NCBI GenBank assembly: GCA_964016985.1
Contig: OZ024828.1
Coordinates: forward strand, 3,187,701-3,251,700
DNA length: 64,000 nt
Reading direction: 5' to 3'
Source of the DNA: Anodontia alba
Taxonomy: Eukaryota; Mollusca; Bivalvia; Lucinida; Lucinidae
Part shown: in pieces, positions 1 through 12,700 of the stretch
Layout: each line of letters opens with the position of its first letter
How positions within the stretch are numbered: the first letter of the stretch is position 1
Translations under genes and position numbers: made by a program
The notes under the pieces: model-generated
Seen by the model: the letters and a program-made list of their open reading frames with translations, nothing else
Database searches by the model: none
Told to the model about the DNA's origin: nothing

Positions 1-2438
1 ATGCTGGTGCAGAAGGGATATTACTGCTCAGGGATGGAAAGTTAACAATGGGAAAATTGAAGTCATACCGTTTGTCGTAAAGCCTAGTAGTAAGCTTTCC
101 ATTGTCAATGTAGAGATAACAATCCAAGTTTGAGGAGGAGGCTGCAGTCTCCGTTGTTTCCTTTATTTCAAGTTTACGTGGATAGATGAATTTTAAATAC
201 TATAATTAATATTAGATTTCGGTAGATTCCGGTAAATAATGGATTTCGGTAATCCCCAAAACCCCATAAAAGTCGCTGTTAATACCCTCGGTGAATTTTC
301 AACAGTATAAACAAAGGTATTCCGATATCGGTTCTATTTATAGATAACAGAAAATAAATGGCAGGTCTGGTATGGAAGCGTACTTTTATATATTATTTTT
401 TTTTCACAATTTAAATTTATGTAGAGAAACATAATAATAACATGAAATGCCGACAAAATTTTGTCGACAAATCGTGATACGTCAATATGATAATGTTATA
501 ACATATCGTATTCGCTACATATCTGTATATTGTTCACGAAATATTTGATCGTGTATGACATTTTCTTTACTGCGTAGAATTTTTATCACGCTATATTTTT
601 TATACGTTATACCAGTAGGTTTTTCCGTGCACTTCAACGAGTTATTACATTGTCGCAGACCATTTTGTCGTCATAATATCTATTGGCTGGAATAGGTGAC
701 GTCACATGGGCCACTGAAGGGGAATCGTGGCCGAACAAAATAGGTTAAACAGCAATTAAAAGACACGGGATTTTCATCGGTACTCAGTCACCATAACGGA
801 CAGAAAAATGTCTAGCACACATGCTCAACCTTGCTTTGAAATACATATACACACTTTTTATGAACAAGTGGGCCGAATGATTATCCCTTTCTCAAAACTA
901 AGATGTAAAAATGTACGTGTACCCTCGCGTGTACCAAGCTACAATATGTACAAATAAACATACCGAACTGATGTACCGGTTTATCTTGAATCCTGGGTAG
1001 CTTGCCCCTCTCCCCTCCCCACACGGGAAGTGAAGCTGCCTTTGTGCAGTTTGTCTCACCTCCGGGGTGAAGATACCCCGGGGGATGCCCCTCACCCTCA
1101 CTCACATACATTAGAACTGTTCTGATAATTGAGCGTTATAAATTTGTTATAAAAAATAAATATTGTTTTGAACTGAGTTTGCGAGGTTTTCCTGGGTGGG
1201 GGTGGGGGGTGCAAGCTGCCCCGGGTAGGGGGCAAGATACCCCGGGTTATCTTGCCCCCGAGGGACAAGCTGCCCGGGTGGTGTGGGTTGGGGCAAGATA
1301 AACTGTTACACCGGCTAAAACTTGATACTGACGAAGAGACAAACCATTTAACAGATCTGAACCGCAACAAATATGCCGCAGTAGATGAGACCGCTTAAAT
1401 TACTTGGTGTATTGGGACACTTGCAGGATTTTCTCGCCGACACTAAGCATTCGGTCCCCCTGGTAGCCTCTTTTGATTGACAGATGATGTCAGTGTTCCG
1501 CTTTTGATTTTTGATCGTGCGTATGGCGATAGAACAATACAGATATCAAGATCTTTAACTCCAGTTCCGCAAAAAAACATAGCGTTGTTTCGTAAAACAT
1601 ATGTTGTAATGTGCGGTACAAAATATTCAAATAATACAGATTACCACATAATGTTGTCGTTTTTATATAATCACGAGAATATCTATAACGAAATAAAATT
1701 AAAATGAAATAATGAACACGTGAAAACATTGTTTTTATCTAACTTTTATGGAAAACAGTATATAGTAAAAACTCGATATTTTTGCATTTCCATGACAAAA
1801 GTATTGCCACGAGAAAAAATATATGGGGGTACCAATACGCTTCCATAGTCTGGGCACTAATGCAGGAAATATCGCGATAATACTGTAAACTTTCGAGATA
1901 ATATTTCCAGGAAACTTTAGACTATTAAGATTAATCTTTTCAGGAAACTTCGAAATATCTAGATAATTATTGAAAGTATCGTGATAGCTACCTAGATATC
2001 TCGTGGCAGAAATATGCCACCATACATTAGCATGTTTTTTATGAGATTTGCAAGTCTCGAGGGAAATATTTCTCGCATTTTAAACCCAAGGTGTATGAAC
2101 TATATTGCATAATTATCATAAAAATGATTTTTTTCCCTTCAGATTCTGTTTTATACTGTTTTGACGTTTTCAAATGACGTCAATAAGTTTCGCGCCGTTA
2201 TTTCTACACTCGTCACACACCACGATAGCGTTCTTAAGGAAATATCTCTTTGCTCTAGGAGGAAATATTTTTGGTCTCCAAGGAATCATAAATTATATTT
2301 CCCGCAGAAAATACTTAAATTAGCACAAATATGTAATGTAAGCTAATATTCTTGAAGCTTTGCATACGGGTAATCAGAATCAGACACGTTGTAGCATTGA
2401 CCTGAGCTATATACATTTAAGAATGAAAAAGGAATGTC
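1..2438. other. No gene seen; GC-rich island with inverted motifs
   Basis: AT-rich with no splice-bounded coding sequence recognised. At 1000-1300, GGGTATCTTGCCCC / GGGGCAAGATACCCC type motifs repeat in both orientations within a G/C-rich island. Any upstream exon of the Ig gene was not found here. Confidence 0.5.
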
Positions 2439-2741
2439 ACATGCCTATATAATTTTGACCCACTTAAATCCCATTTTTATATAGTAAAACTGGGGTTTAC
2501 AGGGGTAGACAATATTTTTCGTATTTTTGTTCAAAAACATAGATTGTGGGTACGTGTTAGAACCGCCTCGCCGAGGCGGTTCTAACACGTACCCATGATC
2601 TATGTTTTGAGCAGAAACGTGAAAAATATCGGAGTATGTTTTGAGCAGAAACGTGAAAAAATATCAGGTTTTTTATCTGAAAATTTTCAGTTTTTGGAGA
2701 TAAAATATTCTATATACTTGAATAGACGTGTTTTCGTAATG
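2439..2741 (+). repeat. Family A palindromic element, copy 1 (left end truncated)
   Basis: Begins ACATGCCTATATAA and lacks the terminal CATCACGAAA. It has the central palindrome around GAACCGCCTCG/CGAGGCGGTTC and an extra duplication of the GTTTTGAGCAGAAACG arm. Ends TTTTCGTAATG. Confidence 0.85.
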
Positions 2742-3106
2742 AAAATCAGGCTTCAAAATGAGCGGCAACATCAGAAAACGTACCTTCATACATGTACGCC
2801 CAGCGAGGATTAGATCAGCCTGCGCATTCTCGGAGTCTGATAAGAGTCTTCACTGCACATTTTTGATAACTAAGGGTTTCTTCATGCGGACAGCGAAGAC
2901 TCTCATCAGATTGCGCGCCGATTTGAGTCCTTGTTGGACGCGCATGTCGAGGGGATCCTTATTTGTCCTTCAAGTATTGGCTAACTACAGAGCGTCCAGC
3001 AGACTCTGATCTAGGTGTTCATCTTATGTTAAAGGGGAATAACTTTTATGACTTCCTGTTTGCCATTCTGCACAATAACCACCGTCTGAAAAAGGATCTA
3101 CTCCAG

Positions 3107-3557
3107 GGAGCTAACCACTAAATATTTTTTCCATAGGCGACAATAGTAACCTTTCACATGCTGCCACAAAAACTACACATACAAAACTTTTCAAACCTTA
3201 CTTTATAGACCACCCAAGCTCAACAAGTTTCTGAGAAAAAATCCACATGTTGTCCTGCTCCTTTTCAAGTTACGGTCCACCATGATTGTTTACCTGCAGA
3301 TTCGCAGCGAATAACAAGCGGACTTTTTTAATGGAGGGGTGACCATATAAAATCAGCAACAATTTCTTTGAGCTTGCAGATATAATTATAAAACACACAT
3401 CATTTTATTTCCTTATAACTATTCTTTTCTCACATTGAAATAAAACCTGGGATATATATCCAATAGAAGCCTGTCTGGTATTTAGACTGCAACTGAAACC
3501 TCGGTCCAAAAGTGATAAAACCCGGCACTTCCAATATTTAGTGTAATGCTACCTATA
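3107..3557 (+). repeat. ~450 bp direct duplication, copy 1
   Basis: From GGGAGCTAACCACTAAATA to TAATGCTACCT. Nearly identical to 5659-6116, with only scattered single-base differences by eye. Confidence 0.9.
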
Positions 3558-4170
3558 GAGCAACATTTTTCCCCTATTAAAGCACAAAAAACTCTTAATA
3601 TCAATAAAATAAACTAATGTCAACCAAATCATGTCCTTTGTTTTTACCTATTTGCTTAATTTTGCTGATATGAACACTTTTTGTGTGCCTACCCCCTGTA
3701 AAAATACAATAAATTAAATAACAGAGATAAAAGAAGTGACTAAACACTTTCATTCTATTTTCTTTCAAAAAAACTGTCAGAATAATACAAAAATCTATCC
3801 ATGTAGCTATACTTATCTTAACATACAAATCGAGTATTTAGAGACAGTGTGTGAATTACAATTATTGTCTTATCTTGATTTACCCCACCCACCCCCTCTA
3901 GCATGGGCTAAATAGCTTGGCTTTAATATAACACTAAAATCTTAGTTGTTTGTGCCTAGAGTATATTTTTATGAAAAATATATTACAGAAACATTATGAA
4001 AAATGACAAATTATATGCAGAAAATATTAACTATAAGTTTAAATTAGGCCGGTTGACATGTCAATGGCAGGGAGTGTTTCAAATGTCAGCTTAAAGCGAC
4101 AGACTGCAAACTTATATTTGTGCTTTCTGATGAATAGGAAATAAGAAGAGATAAAATATTAATGAATATG

Positions 4171-4330
4171 TACAAAGGTCAAGGTCACACAAGGTTAAGG
4201 TCAAGGTCACACAAGATCAAGGTCAAGGTCATCTAATTATAGAAAAGCATAGAAAATCCAATTCTGTTACATGTTTCTAGGCATACTTGTAGATTTTTTG
4301 TAGTCACTAAGGTCAAGGTCAAGGTCACAT
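4171..4330 (+). repeat. AAGGTCAAGGTCA minisatellite
   Basis: Clustered AAGGTCAAGGTCACACAAGG units, with another at 4309-4328 and weaker copies at 4580-4710. Common in molluscan intergenic DNA. TCAAGGTCA also matches the ERR/NR5A nuclear-receptor site. Confidence 0.8.
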
Positions 4331-5194
4331 GGTTGTTAAAAATAGAAGCAGTTTTGTTTGACTGATCCAGTTTCAGTACCTGGTGGTGTGCACTCTAAAA
4401 AAAGGCACTTATAGTTCATGCCATTATGGGATACTATGCAATATGCCACTTTCCAAGTGATACATATCACCATCATTTTATATTTACCTATATAGTAGTA
4501 CATATATTTCATGAAAATAAATATAAAAGAAATTAATCTAATCTGATGTTTAATTCAAGGCATACAACAGTTATATCTGAAGGTCAATGTCACAGAAATA
4601 GTTATTTTCCATGCAAAAGCATTAATTTACTTTCCATATTGCCTGTGTAGGCTTCCAAATCATGGCAATCAGAGGTCAAAAGTTCAGAGGTCAATGTCAT
4701 TTCGAGGTCACTGAAGTTATGAAGTATGCATTGTTCGGTTTCAGTGCGCAATGTCGAAAGTTCTAATGAGGCACGGGTAAAATTCAATAGACCTGCGCGG
4801 GCTCAAAATGGTCACTTTACCGCTCGAATGTAACTGGGCATGAGGCGCGTAAAGTTTTTGAGAATCTTCCCTATTATTTTATATTCTAACACTCCTCGCC
4901 TATATAGCCAATGGTTAAACTCAGTGATATATTATGCAATAAATCACTGGGCGGAAACGCGCGACGCTATCTGGCGCCTTTCCGACGTCATTTCGACACG
5001 CTGCTGACGTCAGTCTTAGTTTCTACGACGCTAGACTGTGTAACGTCGTCTTTCTCACTTCAGCAACGTAAGAAATGCATGTAAACGTCAGCGTTACAGT
5101 CAAAACTTTTGGCGGGATTTCTTTATTCGATGGCGGAAAGTTTGAAAAATCTAAAGGATACAATTACCTTTTCGTCGTTTTCTATGTGTTAGAA

Positions 5195-5380
5195 TCCAAA
5201 TAGATCAGCTCTTGTGCGTGATTTGTTGAGTAATAAATCACAGTTTGTCGGTCAGTTGTAAGAAGATAAATCACTCGCGCTCCGCGCTCGTGATTTGATC
5301 TACCTTACAACTGACCTCCAAACAGTGATTTATTACTCAACAAATCACTGCTAGAGCTGATCTATTTCTTAATTCACATT
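5195..5380. repeat. Imperfect long palindrome
   Basis: AGATCAGCTCTTGTGCGTGA ... centre TCGCGCTCCGCGCTC ... AACAAATCACTGCTAGAGCT. Arms of about 75 bp with TTGAGTAATAAATCAC matched. Confidence 0.75.
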
Positions 5381-5658
5381 ACTTTTTTTGTTTGAAAACA
5401 CAGTCAGCAACACATTTGTTGAGATCTTTCAACAATACAGGACGGACAGAAGATAAAGTGGGGGAAAAAATATATATTTATAAATGGTGAATACTACTGT
5501 ATAGACCACGTACATAATAAATACCTACTCCAGCTCACCCCCATTTCAAAGTAAATTTTACAAAACGACCCCTGAATTCTTGAATACAGACTCATATTTT
5601 CTTATTTCCCTTCAGGGGATTAAAAAAAAGTAGGTTTTCCCAGTCCACTGCCAGTTTA

Positions 5659-6116
5659 GGGAGCTAACCACTAAATAGTTTTCCATAGGCGACAATAGTA
5701 ACCTTTCACATGCTGCCACAAAAACTACACATACAAAACTTTTCAAACCTTACTTTATAGACCACCCAAGCTCAACAAGTTTCTGAGAAAAAATCCACAT
5801 GTTGTCCTACTCCTTTTCAAGTTACGGTCCACCATGATTATTTACTTGCAGATTCGCAGCGAATAACAAGCGGACTTTTTTAATGGAGGGGTGACCATAT
5901 AAAATCAGCAACAATTTCTTTGAGCTTGCAGATATAATTATAAAACACACATCATTTTATTTCCTTATAACTATCCTTTTCTCACATTGAAATAAAACCT
6001 GGGATATATATCCAATAGAAGCATGTCTGGTATTTAGACTGCAACTGAAACCTCGGTCCAAAAGTGATAAAACCCAGCACTTCCAGTTTTTAATGTAACG
6101 CTACCTCCAGACAACA
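5659..6116 (+). repeat. ~450 bp direct duplication, copy 2
   Basis: Matches 3107-3557 in the same orientation and ends about 110 bp before the coiled-coil exon at 6225. No coding sequence is seen in either copy. Confidence 0.9.
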
Positions 6117-6224
6117 GTCAAATCACTTTTACAGTGTTATGCTCTCCCAACCCCCCTTACCCCGCCCCCTGAATAAGATAAAGTACAATCGTGTTTTCAT
6201 ATTGATTCTTGTTTACCTATTCAG

Positions 6225-6710
6225 GGTACTGCAACGATTACTATATCCACAGAATCATCGTACAAGATATCAGTGAAACAAATGCGGACTTGGAAGAACT
6301 TGTGAAAATACAGATTAGTCAAGTGTCTCAGTTAGTACAACCACAGGAAAGAAAGTTTGATGAATTGATCAGTTCGTTGTCGTTTCTCTCCAGCAAGGCC
6401 TCATTATTGTTTGGAAAGATTGAAACGGTGGGGTATGGTCTAACCATGGTGTCAAAAGCATTACCAGGATCTGAGGGCGGAGCGAATGAATCAAGTACTC
6501 AGTCAACGCCTCCAGGTAGCACGACTCCATGGCTTTCACAGACCACGTTGACTGGAAGCCAAGGGTTCGAATCAAGCACTGTATGGACGCCGCAAAGTAA
6601 TGCAACTCTTCAAGCTCCACAAAGTACAGTGAGTGGAAATCCGGAACAAACGAGCACACCGCATTCAAACGAGACAGAGGGATCAGGTTATGCTAAAAGA
6701 CAAAAACGAG
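6225..6710 (+). CDS. Exon: coiled-coil and Ser/Thr-rich region ending in a furin-type site
   Basis: Acceptor ctattcag/gg follows a pyrimidine-rich tract; donor gag/gtaact. The exon is symmetric (phase 1-1), 486 bp, 162 residues. The first ~70 residues form amphipathic heptad-like sequence (ETNADLEELVKIQ, then KFDELISSLSFL). About 80 residues of Ser/Thr/Pro/Gly with several Asn-X-Ser/Thr sites follow, which looks mucin-like. It ends in KRQKRG, an R-X-K-R proprotein convertase motif. An in-frame TGA just upstream of the acceptor shows it is not a first exon at this site. It is paralogous to exon 10206-10487. No known domain is recognised. Confidence 0.65.
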
Positions 6711-9700
6711 GTAACTTACCATACGTATTTGTAGATGAAAATTTAAAAGTGAATGGATACCATTGGTGGATTTTCTACCATTTTTGTGCCTTCTTGTTTG
6801 CTGTCCTGCACACCAATGCCCTTTTGGAAAGAGGTCTAAACTGAAAAAGGAAGAATGAACGTGCTCTCCAGAAGGGGTCAACTCTAAAAGAAAACAATTG
6901 GCTTCCAAGGGGAACAAATTCTTTCCTTTTTGAGTTGACCTTTTTCCAGAAGGAAGACATAGCAATTTTGAAACTTTGTATATAATTTACAAACCACAAA
7001 CTTAAGAAGCCTAGTAGTAGTATACTACTCCTAGTGTTCTGAGGCTATTTCGTTTATTTGCTACTGACTGACCCTGCTTTACATGAATAACTTTTGGTTA
7101 CTTTCAATAATATTACCGCCTTACATCCGGAGGCATTTTCATTTTATTCATAGCTAGATGAAACGGCGAGACATTGCATTGATTCGGCCGTAGGCAGCGT
7201 CGGCATCATTGTCGTTAGCGTCCTCAGAAAGGTTAAAGATTTTTCTTGGCTGGATTTTGAAATTTTGAGGGATTTATAGCAAAGCTTGTTTGTAGCCTTC
7301 TACATTGGGAAATTTTCTTCAAACTTTATGAGGAGTCTTGTGTTTAAGGGGGATTGAAAATATGTACAAATGGTCATGGTCCGTAAATCAAGATGGCCGC
7401 CATGCCCATATAAAACTCTCATAGACTTATAATGGAAAAACTTAAAAAATCTTCTTCGAAATCATGAGGCCCACAGCTTATATATTTTATATGTAGCAAT
7501 GTTTAGTGGTCCCCTACATAAATCCTGCAAATCAAGCCCCTGGTCTTCAAACTGGCCACGCCCCAGCGGGGTCGTTAACTCCCATAGACTTATAATGGGA
7601 AAAACGTAAAAAAATCTTCTTCTCTGAAACCATGAGGCCCACAGCTTACATATTTATTATGTAGCAATGTTTAGTGGTCCCTTACATAAACCCTGGCAAT
7701 CAAGCCCCCACCCCCCCCCCCTCCCGGGTCCCAAACTGGCAACGCCCCGGGGTCATTAGCTCCCATAGACTTATAATGGGAAAAACTTAAAAAATCTTCT
7801 TCTCTGAAACCATGAGACCCATAGTTTATATATTAAGTGTGTAGCAATGTTTAGTGGTCCCCTACATAAATCCTGCCAATAAAGCCCCTTGGATCTAAAC
7901 TGGCCACGCCCCGGGGGTCATTATCTCCCATAGACTTATAATGGAAAAAAAAATTAAAAAAATCTTCCTCTGAAACCTTGAAGGCCCACAGCTTATATAT
8001 TTAGTGTATAGCAATGTTAAATGGTCCCCTACATAAATCCTGCTAACCAAGCCACTGGGTTCCAAACGGGCCACACCCCGAGGGGTCATATCTTTATATA
8101 GAGCTATATAGCTAAAGAACATTAAAAAATCTTCTTCCCTGAAACCATGAGGCCAAGAGCTAACAGATTAAGTATGTAGTGATGTTTGGTGGTCTCCTAT
8201 ATAAATCCTATCAACCATATTGTCCGAATTGGCCGTGTCCCGGGGATCATTAGCTCCCATAGACTTAAAATGGAAAAAAAAAAACTAAAAAGTCTTCTTC
8301 TCTGAAGCCATGAGGTCCACAGCTTATTTAGTATATAGCATAAGTATGTAGCAGTGTGTAGTGGTCCCCTACTTAAATCCTGCTAAACAAGCCCCTGGGG
8401 TCCAAACTGGCCACACCCCAGGGTTCATAAGTCTATATAGATCCGTGTAGTTAAAGAACCTTCAAAATTCTTCTTCTCTGAAACCATGAGGCCCAGAGCT
8501 AACAGATTTAGTATGTAGCAATGTTTGATGGTCTTCTACATTAATTCTTCCAACCATGCCCCTGGGGTCCAGATTTGCCATTTCTCAGGGAGGATCATTA
8601 GCTCCCATGGATTTATAGTGGAAAAAAATTAAAATAATCTTTTTTTCTGGAACTATGAGGCCCACAGCTTAAATATTTAGTATGTAGCAACGTTTAGTGG
8701 TCCCCTACACTGAAGCCCCTGGGATCTAAATTTGCCAAGCCCCGGGGGTCGTTCTCTCCCATAGACTTATAATGGGAAAACCTTTAAAAAATCATCTTCT
8801 CTGAAACCATGAGGCCCTCAGCTCATATATTTAGTATGTAGCAATGTTTAGTGGTCCCCTACATAAGTCCTGCCAACCATGTCCCTGGGGTCCAAACTGG
8901 CCATGCCCCGGGGGTCATTTACTCCCACAGACTTATAATGGGAAAAACTTAAAATATCTTCTCTGAAACCAACAGGCCCAGAGCTTATGTATTTAGTATG
9001 TAGCAATGTTTAGAAGTCCCTAGATAAATCCTGCTGATCAAGCCCCTGGGGTTTAAACTGTTTTTACCTATGGCCTTTTAAAAATTTCAGCATTTTAACC
9101 TTGTAAGCAAGATATCTCAAAAACTGTTTAAGCCATTGCCTTGAAATTTGACGGGCTAATAGGGAATGATGAGTAAATGACTTGATTAACTTACAGCGGT
9201 TAACTCAGGTGAGCGTTGTGGCCCATGGGCCTCTTGTTTATATATAAATATCTAATGACAAAGAGTGCATTCCAGATCAGTTGGCTTCTTCAGACAGAAG
9301 CCAACTGATCTGGATCGTCTAAAGAAGCCAACTGATCTGGATTGACAGTGTTTGCAAATGCAGGGCGTATCCGAGTTCAGCAGGACTAGGGTTAAATTGG
9401 ATAACATGACCAACAGAACACTTATTTAATAAACAATTTGCCTTGGAATGTTTGAGGCATGGATGGGGATGGTGGGGTGAGCGGGGTTTGGTTCCTAAAT
9501 TCCGCTTTTTCAGAACTAGGTCAATACGCATATGATATCGAATTTTTTTGAAGAGTAGACCAAGTTTTCACTAAAATTGTTGACATAGGTTATCTGCAGC
9601 AGAGGCAAGAGGATGATGTGGGATGAGGTGGGGTTAATTTTTTACATTACGAAAACACGCCTATTCAAACATATAGAAAATTTCACCACCAAAAAACAGC

Positions 9701-12700
9701 AAGTTTTCAGATAAAAAATCTGATATTTTTCATATATTTCTGCTCAAAACATAAGATTGTGTGTACTCGTTAGAACCGCCTCGGCGAGGCGGTTCTAACG
9801 AGTACCCACCATCTATGTTTTGAGCAGAAATAAGAAAAATAATGTATACCCCTGTAATCCCCAGTTTTACTATATAAAAGTGGGGTTTAAGGGGGTCAAA
9901 ATTATATAGGTATGTTTCCGTGATGAAACTGGCGAAACGCTATATAATAAGTAGAAATGAACATTGTTTTCTTGATATATGAAAAAGAAATATCAGTCAG
10001 TAAATCCGATAATTCAGAATAAAAATGTCTTTCAACCAAAATTCGTATTAACTGAAATATCACGCTACGTTTTGGCAGATTGTTCATATCAGTATTCTCT
10101 ATGGTTATTATTACATTGTTACGATGTTTTATGTCTACCCTGTATTGCTCCAATTGGTCCTTTTCGCCTCACGTTTCTGCAATCTCAGTTCTAAATCTCT
10201 TTCAGCTACCCATGCGCATATAACAGAAGACATACAAGACTTGCGTGATAATATGGCTCGACTTTTCCAAGAACAGATGAAGAAAATAGCGGAAATTGTA
10301 AAGGCGCCACAAGATGTCAAATTCGATCAGTTAACAACTTCTGTGGCAACACTGACCAACAATTTAACTTCCCTGTTTGAGATCGTTGGCTCTGTGGAAC
10401 GACAGCTGTCTGTTATATCGAATGCCCTCGACATTGACCATATTACACATATACCACCAGGTCAAGAGTCCACATCACCAGTTCCAAGTAAGTAATATAC
10501 ACAGTAAAACTTCATTATTGCATAAAAAGCAGTGCCGCACGTTATTAACAGCCGTGCATTAACCGGCGAAAAGCCGTATATTGACGAGGCAATTCACGCG
10601 CTGTTAATGCACGGCTACGCAACTTTCAATATGATCGTACCGGGGCCACAGATTTGCTGCCATTACGAGATGTGTACTGCCCGGCCCTAGAACGAGTAAA
10701 GTCAGTGGAAATTACGTTCGCGAGACATCGGTGAAAAGGCGAAACAAAATAGTGCAAGAAATAACGAGAGATGTAGCAAATGTTTTCAGTTTTTATGCAA
10801 TAATAGCGATCGAACATGGTTTTCAATGCATTAACGTTCGCCAGGTCCCTTGGGAGGTGTTGAAAACCGCGGCCGGCCTCGGTTTTCAACACCTCCCACG
10901 GGACTTGGCGAATGTTAATGCATGAAAAACCATGTTTGATCCCTTTATTGACTCGAACACCGATGGCTCGTTTACCGTGGCTGATTCGAACTCGTTTTTG
11001 AGTCTCCAGGAAAGTCTTCTGACAGCTCAAGAAACGAATATTTAGTAATATTTTATGGAAATTTGCTTATTGTAGTATGAAACTGTATGTTGTGTGTACT
11101 CATTTGAGTCGCCTCATCGGGGCGATTCTAATGAGTACACTCAACAGACCACGATCGAAAAGACATCCTCTAAATTATCCTAATCTGACTCCTGACCTGG
11201 CGCTATGGTTAACCCTTAGTTGCTCGAACTACCTATATGTCTAAAATTTATATGGTCTCCATGATGTTCGAGTCACTGAAATTCGAATATACCTAATATA
11301 AATTTAATAGGTACTTATCAAAATTATCATCACTGGCTTCATATATAGGATAGTCAAACTTGATCACAAAGTTTCCTTTTTTCATCACGAAAACATGCCT
11401 ATATAATATTGACCCCATTAAACCCCACTTTTATATAGAAAAACTGGGGTTTACAGGGGTATACATTATTTTTCTTATTTCTGCTCAAAAACATAGAATG
11501 TGGGTACTCGTTAGAACCACCTCGCCGAGGCGGTTCTAACGAGTACCCATAATCTATGTTTTAAGCAGAAATATGAAAAATATCAGAGCTTTTTATCTGA
11601 AAATTTTCAGTTTTTGGAGGTGGAATTTTCTATATATTTGAATAGGCATGTTTTCGTAATGTCACTGACCAAACCCTACTTTAACCTGATTAAAATAATG
11701 ATATTTTACGACCTCTTCTCCAACTTGCAAAAGAACATTGTTCTTCCAAGCAGTGTGTCAGAATGACAATAAAGTTCACATGATTTGTAAAACTACAGGC
11801 TAAAAATTCTAAAACTTCTAAAATCGGCTGTTTTATACTAAAACATGATATTAGTGTGCAAAGAGAAAAAAATAAGGACCTCTGACGGTAATATGGGCAA
11901 TTTGCCCTTTTTTTAGAGCGGGATGCCCAGCTTCCATGATTTTACCATACCATTGTATTTGGTATTTTTTATGAAGATATATGTTCTTTAAAGAAGCAGA
12001 CGTAGCGACGTAGTATATTGTAAATATTTGTTTTATAAATAAAAGCCGTATTTTATTTATTTAGTGGGGGCGGGGGGGGGGGGAGGTTGGGGGGAGAGGT
12101 GACCTTTTTAGAAAAACAAAATCATCCAGATCTGGGCCCGGTTGTTCGAAGCGTCGTTAGCTTAACGAGCTCGTTAAGGGTCATTTCGTTAACTGTTTTA
12201 GCGGATTCAATACACAATATTCTGATATTTTTGCTGAAAAAAATGTGATTAGCTTTTGCACTGCAAAAGCTACTCACATTTTTTCAGCAAAAAATTTCAG
12301 CATATTTGCGTATCACTCGATGTAAATTTTAACGAATCGTTAACTAACGACGTCGTTAGCTTTGAACAACTGGGCCCTGGATTTTTTGATGCAAGTGAAT
12401 GTTTTTGCATATCTCTATAAAGTATACATTTTTATTTGAGTATATAGCCATGACGTTGCATCGACGTAAATGCGACGATTTATATGTATACAACAGTAAT
12501 AGAGTAATATTACGTGTACGCCATGGGCCGCCGGGAAGTCTCTGACAGTCTGATCTGAAAAATCAGATTAGTTGAGAGTCTCAATTCTTCGAGATTCATA
12601 TTAATGTATCAGGCCCTCTAAAATGAGGTTTGTTTACGTTGACGTCATCAAGTCGAAGCGGCATGCGTGTAACGGTTTTCCATCTTCGCCTGCTTCAAGC

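Noticed and set aside
3107..6116. LTR retrotransposon bounded by the 450 bp direct repeats
   Set aside because: No TG...CA ends, primer-binding site or gag/pol sequence is visible between them.
10626..11030. 134-codon minus-strand open frame
   Set aside because: It runs through the family I palindrome and the start of a family C MITE and has no recognisable domain.
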